Below, piece after piece: positions 12,161 to 21,856 of a DNA stretch of 64,000 bases. This DNA comes from Elymus sibiricus (taxonomy: Eukaryota; Streptophyta; Magnoliopsida; Poales; Poaceae): the NCBI GenBank assembly GCA_039707655.1, contig CM077675.1, positions 417,383,162 to 417,447,161 of the forward strand. The letters run 5' to 3'. A program made the position numbers and the translations under genes. The notes beneath the pieces are model-generated. The model did not search any database, had not been told where the DNA came from, and worked only from the letters and a program-made list of their open reading frames with translations. How positions within the stretch are numbered: the stretch's first letter is position 1; each line of letters opens with the position of its first letter.

Positions 12161-12744
12161 TGATGGGGATATGTACCTAGGGTAGGGTCATAGGCCTGAC
12201 CTACATACCCCACCTAAGGACACTGCCCCAGAGAGCTTAAGCACAACAAGGAAGTCTCCGACTGAAATCACCAAGACATACAAGTCACTCGACAATATCC
12301 ACTCGGCGATTACCTTTCACTCGACGGTTATCTTTCACTCGGAAGAACCGGGAGACAGTCGACCGCAGAAGACCAGAAGTCACCCCAGGGAGGCTAATGG
12401 ACAGTCGTTCGTCTGTATCATAAGTAGCATTTATTGCATACGTTACCAGTAACGTTCACCATTATAGCCACGATCTGACCCTTAAACACCGGACACTTAT
12501 GAGGGGCAGCGCACTCTATATAAGCCGCCCCTCCCCTCTGGCACAAGGGTTCGCACCCTTTGTAAGGATACTCATATTCCACTCGACAAATAAACAAAGC
12601 CTCTCCGGAGCACGAGACGTAGGGTTGTTATCTCCACCATGAGAGGCCCGAACTCGCTAAAATACCGTGTCACCCATATGCATCTCGGTAGATCATGCTC
12701 CTTTACCCTACCCCCTTTGTACTGTCAGAATCGTTCCCACGACA
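12161..12744 (+). repeat. 3' LTR of element D
   Basis: This LTR is 584 bp, about 98% identical by eye to 6376-6959. It ends GACA next to TSD CCCAC. Confidence 0.88.
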
Positions 12745-13410
12745 CCCACCGAGACAAACAACCTGCATTAAAGAAACTTGGCACCACTTCCGGTGACACC
12801 GAAAACGGGCACTCGGTTTCACCGAGGTTGTTCTTAGTTGACCTAAAAAGGGAATCGGTGCTACCGATTCTTTTGCTTCGGTTTCACCGGGATTCAAGTT
12901 GCGGACGACAAACCCTAAAAAATCTTTCGTTCGCTATTCTAATGGAAGTTCTTGTGGATAGATCAATCTCAAAGTTTCTCTTATCGATGGAAAAGTCCTA
13001 ATGCGCAAGATTCGGAGGGAGGAGCGCACGAGGGTTCGAAACCGTATCCTAATTCGGTGACGATCTCGCTACGGCGGCGACGGTGGTGAAGATTCTATCG
13101 ACGGCGTGGACTTCCAACGGCGGAGGCGCTCGGGAAGACGAAGGAGATGACTAGGGGTCTTTGTTCGGCAGCTAGGGTTTTGGAGGGGATGACGTTTGAG
13201 AAAGTAATTTCAAAAGTCGGGTCCGCCTCTTTATATACCCGTGACTGTCGGTGACACCAGTTCTAACTTTTTGGTGTCACCGAGTTCCTCTACTGTTAGC
13301 TGACAGGGAAACTCGGTGTAACCGAGAAGATGGAATCGGTGATACCGAGTGTGAAAACCAGATCAACCCTAGGCATTCGGTGAGACCGAGATTTTGGTAT
13401 TGGTTCCATC
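12745..13410 (-). promoter_or_regulatory. Second, internal promoter-like region of Copia-1
   Basis: On minus, a TATATAAA box (13230-13237) is preceded by about six TCGGTG-NN-ACCGA palindromes (13243-13410), the motif that also crowds the LTR U3. It is followed by a CT- and GC-rich leader with CCAAAACCCTAGC, typical of plant 5' UTRs. Four more palindromes lie at 12785-12895. Element D inserted inside another (TCGGACC-CACCGA). The extra ORF begins further along on the same strand, so this block probably drives it independently of the LTR. Confidence 0.5.
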
Positions 13411-14290
13411 GAGATGCATTTGGGAGGTTTTAATGGTCAGTCCTTTGTCGATACGGAACTCCGAGTGCTCCTCACACAGAGAGATCGAAAAGTACTTGTT
13501 CAAATTTTGTGATGTAGCAAGAATGGAATATGAGACGAAGCATAGATAGCTAGAGAGTGGTCCTAGGCATTCTTGTCCATCCAATTGGCAAAAGAAAAAC
13601 CAAAGTCCAAATAGCAACAATTGGATGTCCTCGAATGAATAAAGAAATGCAGACCAACAAGCTCACACAATAAGACGTCAAATGAAATCATGGCAAACAT
13701 GCACATACATACTAGCATCTATCAAGCATTTTGGCGATGACGGAGTCATCTATATATGAGTATATTGACTTAGGAGCCAAGCAAGAATACTTGATCATAG
13801 GTCATACCCATCGTTTAAGCGCAAGTGGGGTTACCACTTTTACATAAAGCATTTAATGTTGTCATATTCTAAGAGATGCTTTAACTCAAGTCTTAGAGTA
13901 AAGCTCCCCCTTGATGTGACATCCCCCCATAGGAGGGATAAACTAACCTTGGGTTTGTCATAGAAGACTTCATGTGGGTGATGTAGTGGTGGATGCTCAA
14001 GGTTGATGAAGATCACCAAGAGTTGGGAGCATCCTTGTTGTTTCCTTACTCTTCTCACCTACATGGGTTAGTCCCAACACACAAGAGACAAATACAAGGA
14101 TTTCTATGGACATGGAGTGCAATGCATACATGATAATGTCCATGGATTTGTTGATTACCTTGTCCCTTGCTTACCTTTGAAGGAATGTGTGACTCCTTGA
14201 ACTATTGCATGATGTTGACGTGGATTGCAACTAGTTCTTGCCAATAATGAATATGAGTGAATTTCATTGGCGGAGTCACCCCTCAAGAAC
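13411..14290 (-). other. Non-coding region replacing pol in Copia-1
   Basis: Autonomous relatives should carry protease, integrase, RT and RNase H between the gag extension and the internal promoter. None of their motifs occurs here in any frame. A purine tract AAGGGGGAGCTTTAC occurs on minus near 13900. Confidence 0.6.
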
Positions 14291-15548
14291 TTCTCTAGTT
14301 CTTCTTCTTGGGGACCCACATCAACTTGATGGGGATCCTTGGTGTTGAAGTGATACTTGTAGAAGTTGAGCTTGAAGTAGCCTTGGGAACCCACTCCACC
14401 AAAGCTTGGGATTCATCTTCATATGAGTCAATGTCCTATTGAAGCTTGTCCTTGCCCTTGAGCTTGTGGTCTTGTGGTGGAAGGTCATCTTGAGTGTTTG
14501 TTCCCTTGGGAAGAGTATGTTCATACTTCTCCCTTTGAGGAACAAACTTGGGCTTGGGGTATTGACCTTCTTCCCATTCAACTCCATTTGCGTTGAAGTA
14601 GCCAATGCCATGGTTCTTCCGGTATCCTCCGTGCTTGCGTACAATTTCCTCAAATTGCTTACACCCGGCAAGACTCTTGTAGATACCTTTCTCTATAATT
14701 CCTTTAAATAAATCGTTTTCTTGCTCAAGTGTAACTTGGCTAAGAGAATCATCATTAGTGGAATCAATAGAACTACTAGAAGCAACAACATTGGATTTAG
14801 CATTTTTATTGTTGCTACTAGATGAAGAACCTTTCTTGCCTTTGTTACTAGTTTGTCTAGGTTTAACTTGTGGCATGAATGTAGACAAGAGTAATCATTT
14901 GGCTAGATAAGATGAAGTCTTCTTTCGAAGATCGTCATTGATAGCTTTAAGAACATCATGTTCTTGCTCCAAGGTGAGCTTCTCGAAGCGTGGCTTCTCA
15001 TGAGTCCTTACAATCTCTCTATGATCTTCTAGAGTAGATTCATGGGCTAACATAAGAGTGTTTAATTCTTTAGTTAGTTGTTCTATTTTCATCTTATCAT
15101 CATCAACCGACTTATCTTGACTAGCATGAAAATTATCAAGTTCATTTTGACTAACATCACTAGTTTTATCAAAGAGCAAGTCATCATCTCCAAGTAAATC
15201 ATCTTCATCACTATTGAAATCAAGATACTCGGGGTGTGATACCTTGGGGACTTTAGCCATGAAGCAACTTCCACTCCCTTCATTTGGTGAATCAAATAGA
15301 TCATAGGAGTTGTTAGTCACTAGTGCAAGTCCGGCAACACCTTCATCTTGACTATAGTCGGAGTTGGAGTGATAGCTTCTCTTGGAGTGGTTGTCGGATT
15401 CGGAGCCGGAAACCCATTCACCAACATGAGCTTGATGTCTTCTTCTTGAGTAGCTCTTGGTGTACTTGTCCTTCTTCTCCGAGTCCCTACTTATCCTTGA
15501 GGGTCTTCGTTCATAACGATCATCTCTACTCCTTCTCTCTCTTTGAGG
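14291..15548 (-). pseudogene. Gag C-terminal extension of Copia-1
   Basis: The gag frame continues in phase beyond the TGA at 15549 to about 14291, interrupted by stops near 14895 and 14436. It encodes an arginine/serine-rich stretch, an acidic segment with an SDEDDLLGDDDLL run, a coiled-coil-like segment (QLTKELNTLMLAHESTLEDH), a KGIYKSLAGC block, and ends near MWVPKKKN. Copia-2 has the matching TGMYKSLKGH and KKIWVPKCLL motifs at the same place before its protease. Long gag extensions are typical of Sireviruses. Confidence 0.65.
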
Positions 15549-16481
15549 TCATTCATTTCTTGAGCTTCGTCTTCTAGGTGACTCTTCTCTTCGTTTGTAG
15601 GGAGCCGTGCACTCATTGGAGTAGTGTCCGGGCTTCCCACAATTGTAGCAGTTTCGGTCACGACTTGATGAACGCTTATCTTCATATCTTGAGTTAGAGC
15701 TTCGTTCTTTGCCTCTATTCTTGTAGAACTTGTTGAATTTCTTGACCATGAGGCTTATCTCTTCATTGGTGACAAGGTTGTCGCTTGAAGTTGCGGGAGC
15801 ATCACTTGTGGCTTTGTAAGCACTGCTAGACTTGTTGTGAAGCTCTTCTTTGTCCTTGAGTGTCATCTTGTGAGCAACAATCCTTCCAATCACTTCCGTA
15901 GGCTTGAGATCTTTGTAGTTGGGCATCATTTGGATCAATGTGCACACGGTGTCATATCTCTCATCCAAAGCTCGAAGTATCTTCTTGATGATGAATTTGT
16001 CGGTCATTTCTTCGCTTCCTAAGCCGGCAATCTCATTTGTGATGAGAGCTAGCCTAGAGTACATCTCTGCGACTCCTTCACCATCCTTCATCATGAACTT
16101 GTCAAGCTGACTCTGAAGAACATCCAACTTGGATTCTCTCATGGATTCGGTACCTTCGTGCATATCAACCAAAGTATCCCGAATTTCCTTGGCATTCTCA
16201 AGACGGCTGATTTTGTTGAATTCTTCGGGGCATAGGTAGTTGATGAGAATGTCACATGCTTGAGCGTTGTATTGCAACATCTTCAATTCATCCGCGGTCG
16301 CTTCACGATCCGGTTCCTTTCCATCACCAAAGAATTCACCTTGCAAACCAACACGGACAAAAGCCCATACAGCAGGGTTATGAACAAGAATATGCATTTT
16401 CATTTTGTGCTTCCAACTAGCAAAATTTGTGCCATCAAAGTGCAGACCTCTACGGTGATAATTTCCCTCGCTAGACGCCAT
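15549..16481 (-). CDS. gag: Copia-1 gag (UBN2-type capsid with zinc knuckle)
   Basis: This 310-residue ORF starts about 40 bp inside the primer site. It has FDGTNFASWKHKMKMHI near the start, an all-helical gag_UBN2-type core with LDVLQSQLDKFMMKDGEGV and VIGRIVAHK-type motifs, and a CX2CX4HX4C knuckle (CYNCGKPGHYSNEC) near residue 280, followed by an Arg/Ser-rich tail. Gag forms the virus-like particle and packages RNA. The TGA at 15549 is likely a CGA-to-TGA change, since the frame continues in phase into the extension. Confidence 0.85.
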   Translation of the reverse strand: MASSEGNYHRRGLHFDGTNFASWKHKMKMHILVHNPAVWAFVRVGLQGEFFGDGKEPDREATADELKMLQYNAQACDILINYLCPEEFNKISRLENAKEIRDTLVDMHEGTESMRESKLDVLQSQLDKFMMKDGEGVAEMYSRLALITNEIAGLGSEEMTDKFIIKKILRALDERYDTVCTLIQMMPNYKDLKPTEVIGRIVAHKMTLKDKEELHNKSSSAYKATSDAPATSSDNLVTNEEISLMVKKFNKFYKNRGKERSSNSRYEDKRSSSRDRNCYNCGKPGHYSNECTAPYKRREESPRRRSSRNE

Positions 16482-16520
16482 ACTCTCCTAGGTTGTGAGA
16501 CCAATGCAATGGAGACCAAA

Positions 16521-16532
16521 GCTCTGATACCA
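16521..16532 (-). other. Primer binding site of Copia-1 (initiator Met tRNA)
   Basis: On minus this reads TGGTATCAGAGC, complementary to the 3' end of plant initiator methionine tRNA, two bases inside the 5' LTR. Confidence 0.88.
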
Positions 16533-16534
16533 CT

Positions 16535-18040
16535 TGTAGGATCGAAAGTATGTCTAGAAGGGGGGGGTGATTAGACTACTTGAGCAAATAATTTTTTTAC
16601 CTTTTCCCAATTTTAAGTGTTGGCAGATTTTAGCAATGATAGCAATTCAAGTACACCCTACACATGCATGTCTAAGAGTATAGCAGTGGAAAGTAAAGAC
16701 AAGCAAATGAAGTAGAGGGTAGGGAGGAAGATCAAACGCAATTTGAAGACACAAAGATTTTTCCCGTGGTTCTGATAGGTGGTGCTATCGTACGTCCATG
16801 TTTATGGAGTCTTCCACCCACAGAGGGTAACGGTCACGAGAGTCCACGGAGGGCTCCACCCATAAGGGTCCACGAAGTAGCAACCTTGACTATTCCATAA
16901 CGGCTTCCGTCCACGATGGACTAGCCTCACTATGGGTAGATCTTTGCGAAGTAGGCGATCTCTTTGCCCTTACAAACTTCTTGGTTCAACTCCACAACAC
17001 GAAGTAGGAGGCTCCCAAGCGACACCTAACCAATCTAGGAGGCACCACCCTCCGAAAGGTAATAGGCTCGGTAATGTCGATGAACTCCTTGCTCTGGTGC
17101 TTCAAGATGATAGACTCCTCAACACACAATCACTCTCTCACAGATTTGGCTTTGGTGGAAGAGATTGATTTGGTGGAAAGCAACTTGGGGAGGCTAGAGA
17201 TCAAGATTCATATGGATGGAGTGGAATGGCTTGATCTCAATACATGAGTAGGTGGCTCTGTCTCAGAAAATTGGATGGGGCAAGTATGGAATAGTTCTGA
17301 GTGCTTCTCTTTCAAGTGGGTGGTGGTGAAGGGGTATATATAGGCATCCCCAAAAATCCAACCGTTACACCTAAAGTGATTAACTCGGTGACACCAAAGT
17401 ATAAAACTCGGTGGTACCGAGTTGCTCCAAAGGTAGCAACTTTTGAATCTCGATGAGACCGATACAGAAATCTCGGCGGTACCGATTAGGTGACCAACGG
17501 TCAGTTTCCAAAACTCGGTGATGCCGATCCAAAATCTTGAAATTTCCGATTTTAAGAATCGAGGTAACAGAAAGTTGGCAAGCTGAACTCGGTGGCACTG
17601 AAGCAGAATCGGTTGCACCGATGTGCTAGGGTTTGGCATGGGTCTGTCTGAGGTGGGAATCGGTGGGACCGAGTGGGAATTGTTGGTAGCACCGATTTTC
17701 ATGAAAGGCTTGGACAGACTTTTGTGGAAGCGTTTATGGGTGTTTTTGGTGACTATCACTTGTGCATGTGGAGCATCTTGTTCACCAACAGTACCTTACC
17801 CCCTTTTAATAGTATTGGCTTTCCTATGGACTCAAAGTGATTTCTCACAATGTAAAATGTAGAGTCCTCTTGCTTGAAGCTTTTGCCAATCCAATTCCTT
17901 GCTTCTAGGGGTTTCTCCACAATCCTTTTGCCAACCCATCATTGAACTTTTCCTGAAATATGCTTAGTGGAAATATTAGTTCAATGATATATATGTTGTT
18001 ATTAATTTCCAAAACCACCAAGGGAGCAAATGTGCTTTCA
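16535..18040 (-). repeat. 5' LTR of Copia-1
   Basis: This 1,506-bp LTR has a TATATATA box (17335-17342, minus). Upstream of it, at about 17380-17700, is a cluster of TCGGTG-NN-ACCGA palindromes. TSD CAAAG follows at 18041-18045. Confidence 0.85.
17335..17342 (-). promoter_or_regulatory. TATA box in the 5' LTR of Copia-1
   Basis: GCCTATATATACCCC on minus is the probable core promoter of the Copia-1 genomic RNA. Palindromes lie upstream. Confidence 0.6.
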
Positions 18041-18045
18041 CAAAG

Positions 18046-21000
18046 GTACGCGGAGAGCTATGTTATATTACTATGTAAGAAACATCTTCTGGGAAAATAG
18101 TTCATTTATAAGTTCCTTTTCCTAGGATATCATGTTGACCATGATCGTGAAACCTCAATTCTGATCAATGTGGGAGGAAAATATTGAGGATTTAGTTCGG
18201 GGAATGTTGCCGAACTCAGTGGTCTTTAATGAACCGAGATTTTCACTTCCGTCGTTGCCGGCCAATTATATTCTTAAGATGGCTAGCTTTCGGCTTCACC
18301 CAGTTCGAGGTACTAACCCGGATGACCCAGAAGTAACAATCACAGAGGTGCTCCCTTTACCCTCTAGCCGAACAATCGGGAACATACGGGGTAAGAACAG
18401 GAGCCAGACAACCCAGCTTGGCTAAAATCTTAAGTCAAATTGATGCATATCTATGGCGTTTTAACGATCACTACGGAAAGCAGCTTTCGTATATTAAATA
18501 CAAATGCTGATCATATGTTGGGCTCTCCAGGAATCCTGATGTATCTATGCCGAGGTGCCACAAGGAACCCTCGGTATGGTCTATTTTGACTCCGTCGTGA
18601 CTGTTTATAATCTGAAAGTGGCCTATCGTCGGCTTCCGCCCCTTTGTAGATGCTACGCAAGGTGTTTCCGTACAAACACGACAACTCTTAGCCGACCTCT
18701 CGGTGCCCGGAGGCGGTTGTGTTAGTGGAAACGAGGCAATCAGATATTCAGGCTTTATAACTTTCACTTAGTCATAGGAGCATATGTTTGGGGGCAACTT
18801 AATAGCCCCCGGTATACGTCGACTCCTCGGATAATTCGAGGTCGAACCACCCACAACTTGGCCTTTTCAAGAAAGAGAGGCCCTTTGTTTTACTCGGATA
18901 ACCTCGATCAGCTATATTTGGTTGAACACCTCCTGCGGTTCACTGACCGATTTACGCTTGTTGTGACAGTCAGCTTTCGGCTTTCTCCAACTGAGGCACT
19001 TAACCAGTTAAACCAGAAGTGACAATCTCAGTGGTTCTCCCTTTACCCCTTAGCCAAACAAAGTGAAAATATAAGGGGTAAGCACAGGAGTCGGGCAATC
19101 CAGCTATAGACCAAAGACACAACTCGAAATCAATGCATACAAATGCGAAATACCGAGGACATTTTGCCGAGGACTGCATGGAGTACCTCGGTGTTTGGTG
19201 GGTTCGATGCTAACCGCAGACCCCCTTTAATATTGCCGATGCGTGAAAAGCATCTGGCTTTGTAATGCGAAAGTTATGCTCAGAAAAACCAAAAAACTTA
19301 TGCAAAAAACTTTATGTTTAGATAAAAGAAAATTGTGCCAATCCGAAATTGGTCTAAAATTTAATTTGTGCTTCGGTCGTGCTTTAACATGATACATCCG
19401 ATCTCCGGACTTCAAGCGGGTCAGCCTTTGTCTTAAACCTCCATATCCCGAAGGCGGGGTGTTTCTCCGAGGCCTGTTTAGCGAACTAAACTCAAGCGGA
19501 TTTAGAAAGAAACCAGACTATCCGGCTTTTGACCACAGACTAGAGTCGAAAAAATGAGTAATAGAGAAAGACTTTGCGACGACCCAGAAGAAAACACATT
19601 TATTATAAAAACGACACATAAATTTAAGAGCCCCCACGTAACATGGGAAAAGAAGGTTGTTTTTTTTAACAAACAACATTTTTAACAAATAAAGTTTTTG
19701 TTTTGAGACAAAAACATAACGCTCGGTTGAACCGAACAAAAATTTAAAAACTTAAGAAATTTGAGCATGAAAGCGACTTAGCTGGTTAATATGCTCGGTG
19801 TGGATGACGCGGTTCTAGCTACGACGGGACAAGGCCCCAGCCCCCAAGCCGGTCACGAAGTAGCCGACGAAGAGCTCGGCTTGATGAAGTGACAACACAA
19901 CACTTCCGAAGGGCCGAGGTGAAACCCCCGGTCCAGCCGAGGAGACAGACAAGTTCGACAGCATGTCAGCGAAGTCCCCATGTCAGTCGACCATCTCGAT
20001 GACGCGATTTGGTTGATGGAGGCGGGACGACGATGTCGGCACGCCGAGGTGATGACGTGACACAGTCGAAGTCGATTACATACACGCATGAGGTAGCACA
20101 AGCCAGATAATAATAAGATAAAAGTTCTTTAAAGAATTATTTATGCGAAATAAATTATTTAGAAGAGATGCAGCCTGGCGCGATGCAGATGTCGACACAG
20201 GGCATCTGCGCGGTGAGGTGACAAAATCTGAATTCGCAGGGTCACCCGAATTCGCGCTAGGGTGACAACAGAATTTGGTCAACGAAGGCGGGACAACGAC
20301 GTCGGTACGCCGGGGTGACAATGCCATCCGATCTAAATCCTTTACCTGCACACATAAAACAGTGCACGCCGGACATAATAATAACATTTTTTGCATAATC
20401 AATTTACGCAGAGTATGGATAATAAAACAAATATGGCCTCTGTGCAGCATAAGTAGAATTGACAACACATGGACGTCAATGTGGAATAGTGTCCACCTGC
20501 TCAGCACAGATAACCTGCGCACAAAATTGTACAAATTACAAGTACAAAGATCTTTGATAGTACTAAACAACACGAACGAATTTAATAGGAGAAATACCAC
20601 CTAATTGTTCATAGTGGTCGAAGTTGGCTGATCTCTCGTAACTTGGGCGTCTCGAGTCTGCTGCCGCGGGGCGAGAACAGACTCTGCCGAATTGCATTGA
20701 CAAAGCCAGTTGCCGAGAACTGTTCTGAAGCCCCTGGTCCAGCCAACATGATGAAGCTGGTCGGCTGGTGACGCCAAAGTCCCTGGAGCAGGTTTGTGAA
20801 GAGATGGTGAATCCCCCGGTCTTGCCGAGGTGAAGGAGCAGGTCGGCTGGTGATGCCGAAGCCTCATGTCAGCCGAGGTGTCAAAACAGGTCGGCATGGT
20901 GGATGTTGGCTTGAAGAAGCGACCGCGTGACAATGCCGACACAGGTCGGAATTTGTGACGCGGTCAATGCTGGCTTCATGAAGCGACGACGCACCCGATC

Positions 21001-21150
21001 CATGCAACCCGTGGGGTGACGATCTTGTCTTAACGATTATTTGTCCTTCAAGATGCCGAACTCTTGGTCGGCTCGCCGAGGTGATGATCCGAGGTGGTGG
21101 TTGTCGTCGGCTCGATGGAGCGACGACGTAGTCGATGTTGAGCGGCATAA
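18046..21150 (-). other. Internal non-coding region of element B, right part
   Basis: The sequence continues B after the Copia-1 insertion (ACAAAGGTACGCGGAGAG matches A at about 23110). There are no gag or pol motifs. At 19800-21130, modules with CCCGGTCCAGCCGAGG and AGGTCGGC recur irregularly. They are also present in A at 24900-25400. The 5' LTR expected at the right end is missing. Confidence 0.55.
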
Positions 21151-21406
21151 CAAGGTGTGTGTGATAGGCTGCAAACAGTTCGATAATCAGAACTGTGTGC
21201 TATAATTCTAGACAACACATATGATTTGTTGTTCTGAATTGTGTGCTCGACATGGCACACAATTCAAGAAACCAAATGTGTGCGATATTGTGAATGATCA
21301 CTGACGAATCTGTATTCTTAACCGTTTGCGATGAGATCGAGAAGGTAGACAGAGTTAAGGAATAAATATGAGCAACCGACAACAGATTTAAGGATTACCC
21401 TATGTT

Positions 21407-21434
21407 TTACTTCTTCTTCTTGTTGTTAGATGGC
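21407..21434 (-). CDS. C-terminal end of the acidic CACTA ORF, severed by element A
   Basis: When element A and one copy of CCCGC are removed, the frame of the acidic ORF (27303-27689) passes into these bases. It adds a short tail ending in lysines (PSNNKKKK) and stops at TAA 21407-21409. The seamless frame across the insertion is strong evidence that this was one gene. Confidence 0.7.
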
Positions 21435-21439
21435 CCCGC

Positions 21440-21856
21440 TGTCGGTGTCAAAACCGGCATATCTCGTAGTAGGGGTCCTAAGCTAGGCGTCTTGGAGCGA
21501 TGGTAACATGGACACAGGATTTTACCCAGGTTCGGGCTCTCTCAAGGAGATAATACCCTACGTTCTGCTTTTGATTGTATTGATATGGGGGTAGTACATA
21601 GTACAAGTATCTACCACGAGATTGTTGTCATGAATATGAGATTGTCTATTGACTAGCCTGGCCTCGGTTTATATAATACCAGAGGCCTAGGGTTTAGAGG
21701 AGTCCTTGTCTTGTGCGCCAAGTCTTGTGGAATCTCCCTTGTATGCATCATGGGCTGCCTGAAGTGGCCCATTAGTAAACCGTCCTGGGGGTCCTCGGCC
21801 CGACCCACTGGTCGGGAGACGACGTGGTGAGTACCCCCTAGTCCAGGACACCATCA
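21440..21856 (-). repeat. 3' LTR of element A
   Basis: This LTR is 417 bp, TGTCGGTGTC...CACCATCA, followed inward by GTAGCCCCCTG (polypurine tract complement, 21857-21867). Confidence 0.9.

Larger units (their letters stand above)
6376..12744 (+). mobile_element. Element D: non-autonomous LTR retrotransposon full of minisatellites
   Basis: Two 584-bp LTRs (6376-6959 and 12161-12744) begin TGATGGGGATATG and end GACA. TSD CCCAC flanks them (6371-6375 and 12745-12749). A primer-site-like TTGGCGCCCACCGTGGGGCC follows the left LTR, and the purine-rich TTCGGGGGCTAA precedes the right one. The internal 5.2 kb encodes no gag or pol. It holds a 46-bp repeat array, a 69-bp repeat array and smaller duplications. 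The LTRs differ at about a dozen sites (2%). Mobilisation must rely on another element's proteins. I cannot name the family or its partner. Confidence 0.88.
2157..18040 (-). mobile_element. Copia-1: Sirevirus-like, pol-less Copia retrotransposon
   Basis: Two LTRs of about 1.5 kb (2157-3665 and 16535-18040) run TG...CA and are flanked by TSD CAAAG (2152-2156 and 18041-18045). On minus, a TGGTATCAGAGC primer site lies just inside the right LTR and AAAAAGGGGGAGAT just inside the left one, so the element reads right to left. Order on minus is LTR, gag (from 16481), a gag C-terminal extension (to about 14290), about 1.7 kb of non-coding sequence with a promoter-like block, then an extra ORF (6223 to 4149) and the 3' LTR. 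Protease, integrase, RT and RNase H are absent. Without nested element D it is about 9.5 kb. The gag extension, env-position ORF, repeated polypurine tracts and LTR palindromes fit the Sirevirus lineage. Confidence 0.85.
435..21150 (-). mobile_element. Element B: non-autonomous Gypsy element, truncated, carrying nested Copia-1
   Basis: Element B starts with an LTR at 435-864 that opens TGTCGGTGTCAAAAC and ends GTCA. It is followed by the complement of a polypurine tract (GTAGCCCCCTG), so the element reads on minus and this is its 3' LTR. Internal sequence is 865-2156 plus 18046 to about 21150, split by Copia-1. No gag, pol or other ORF is visible in it. The internal part matches element A (21857 onward) and the spacer of Gypsy C (31030-32760), so B is a non-autonomous relative of that group. 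The 5' LTR and primer site are absent and the sequence passes into CACTA-like DNA near 21150. That right boundary is an estimate. Confidence 0.65.
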
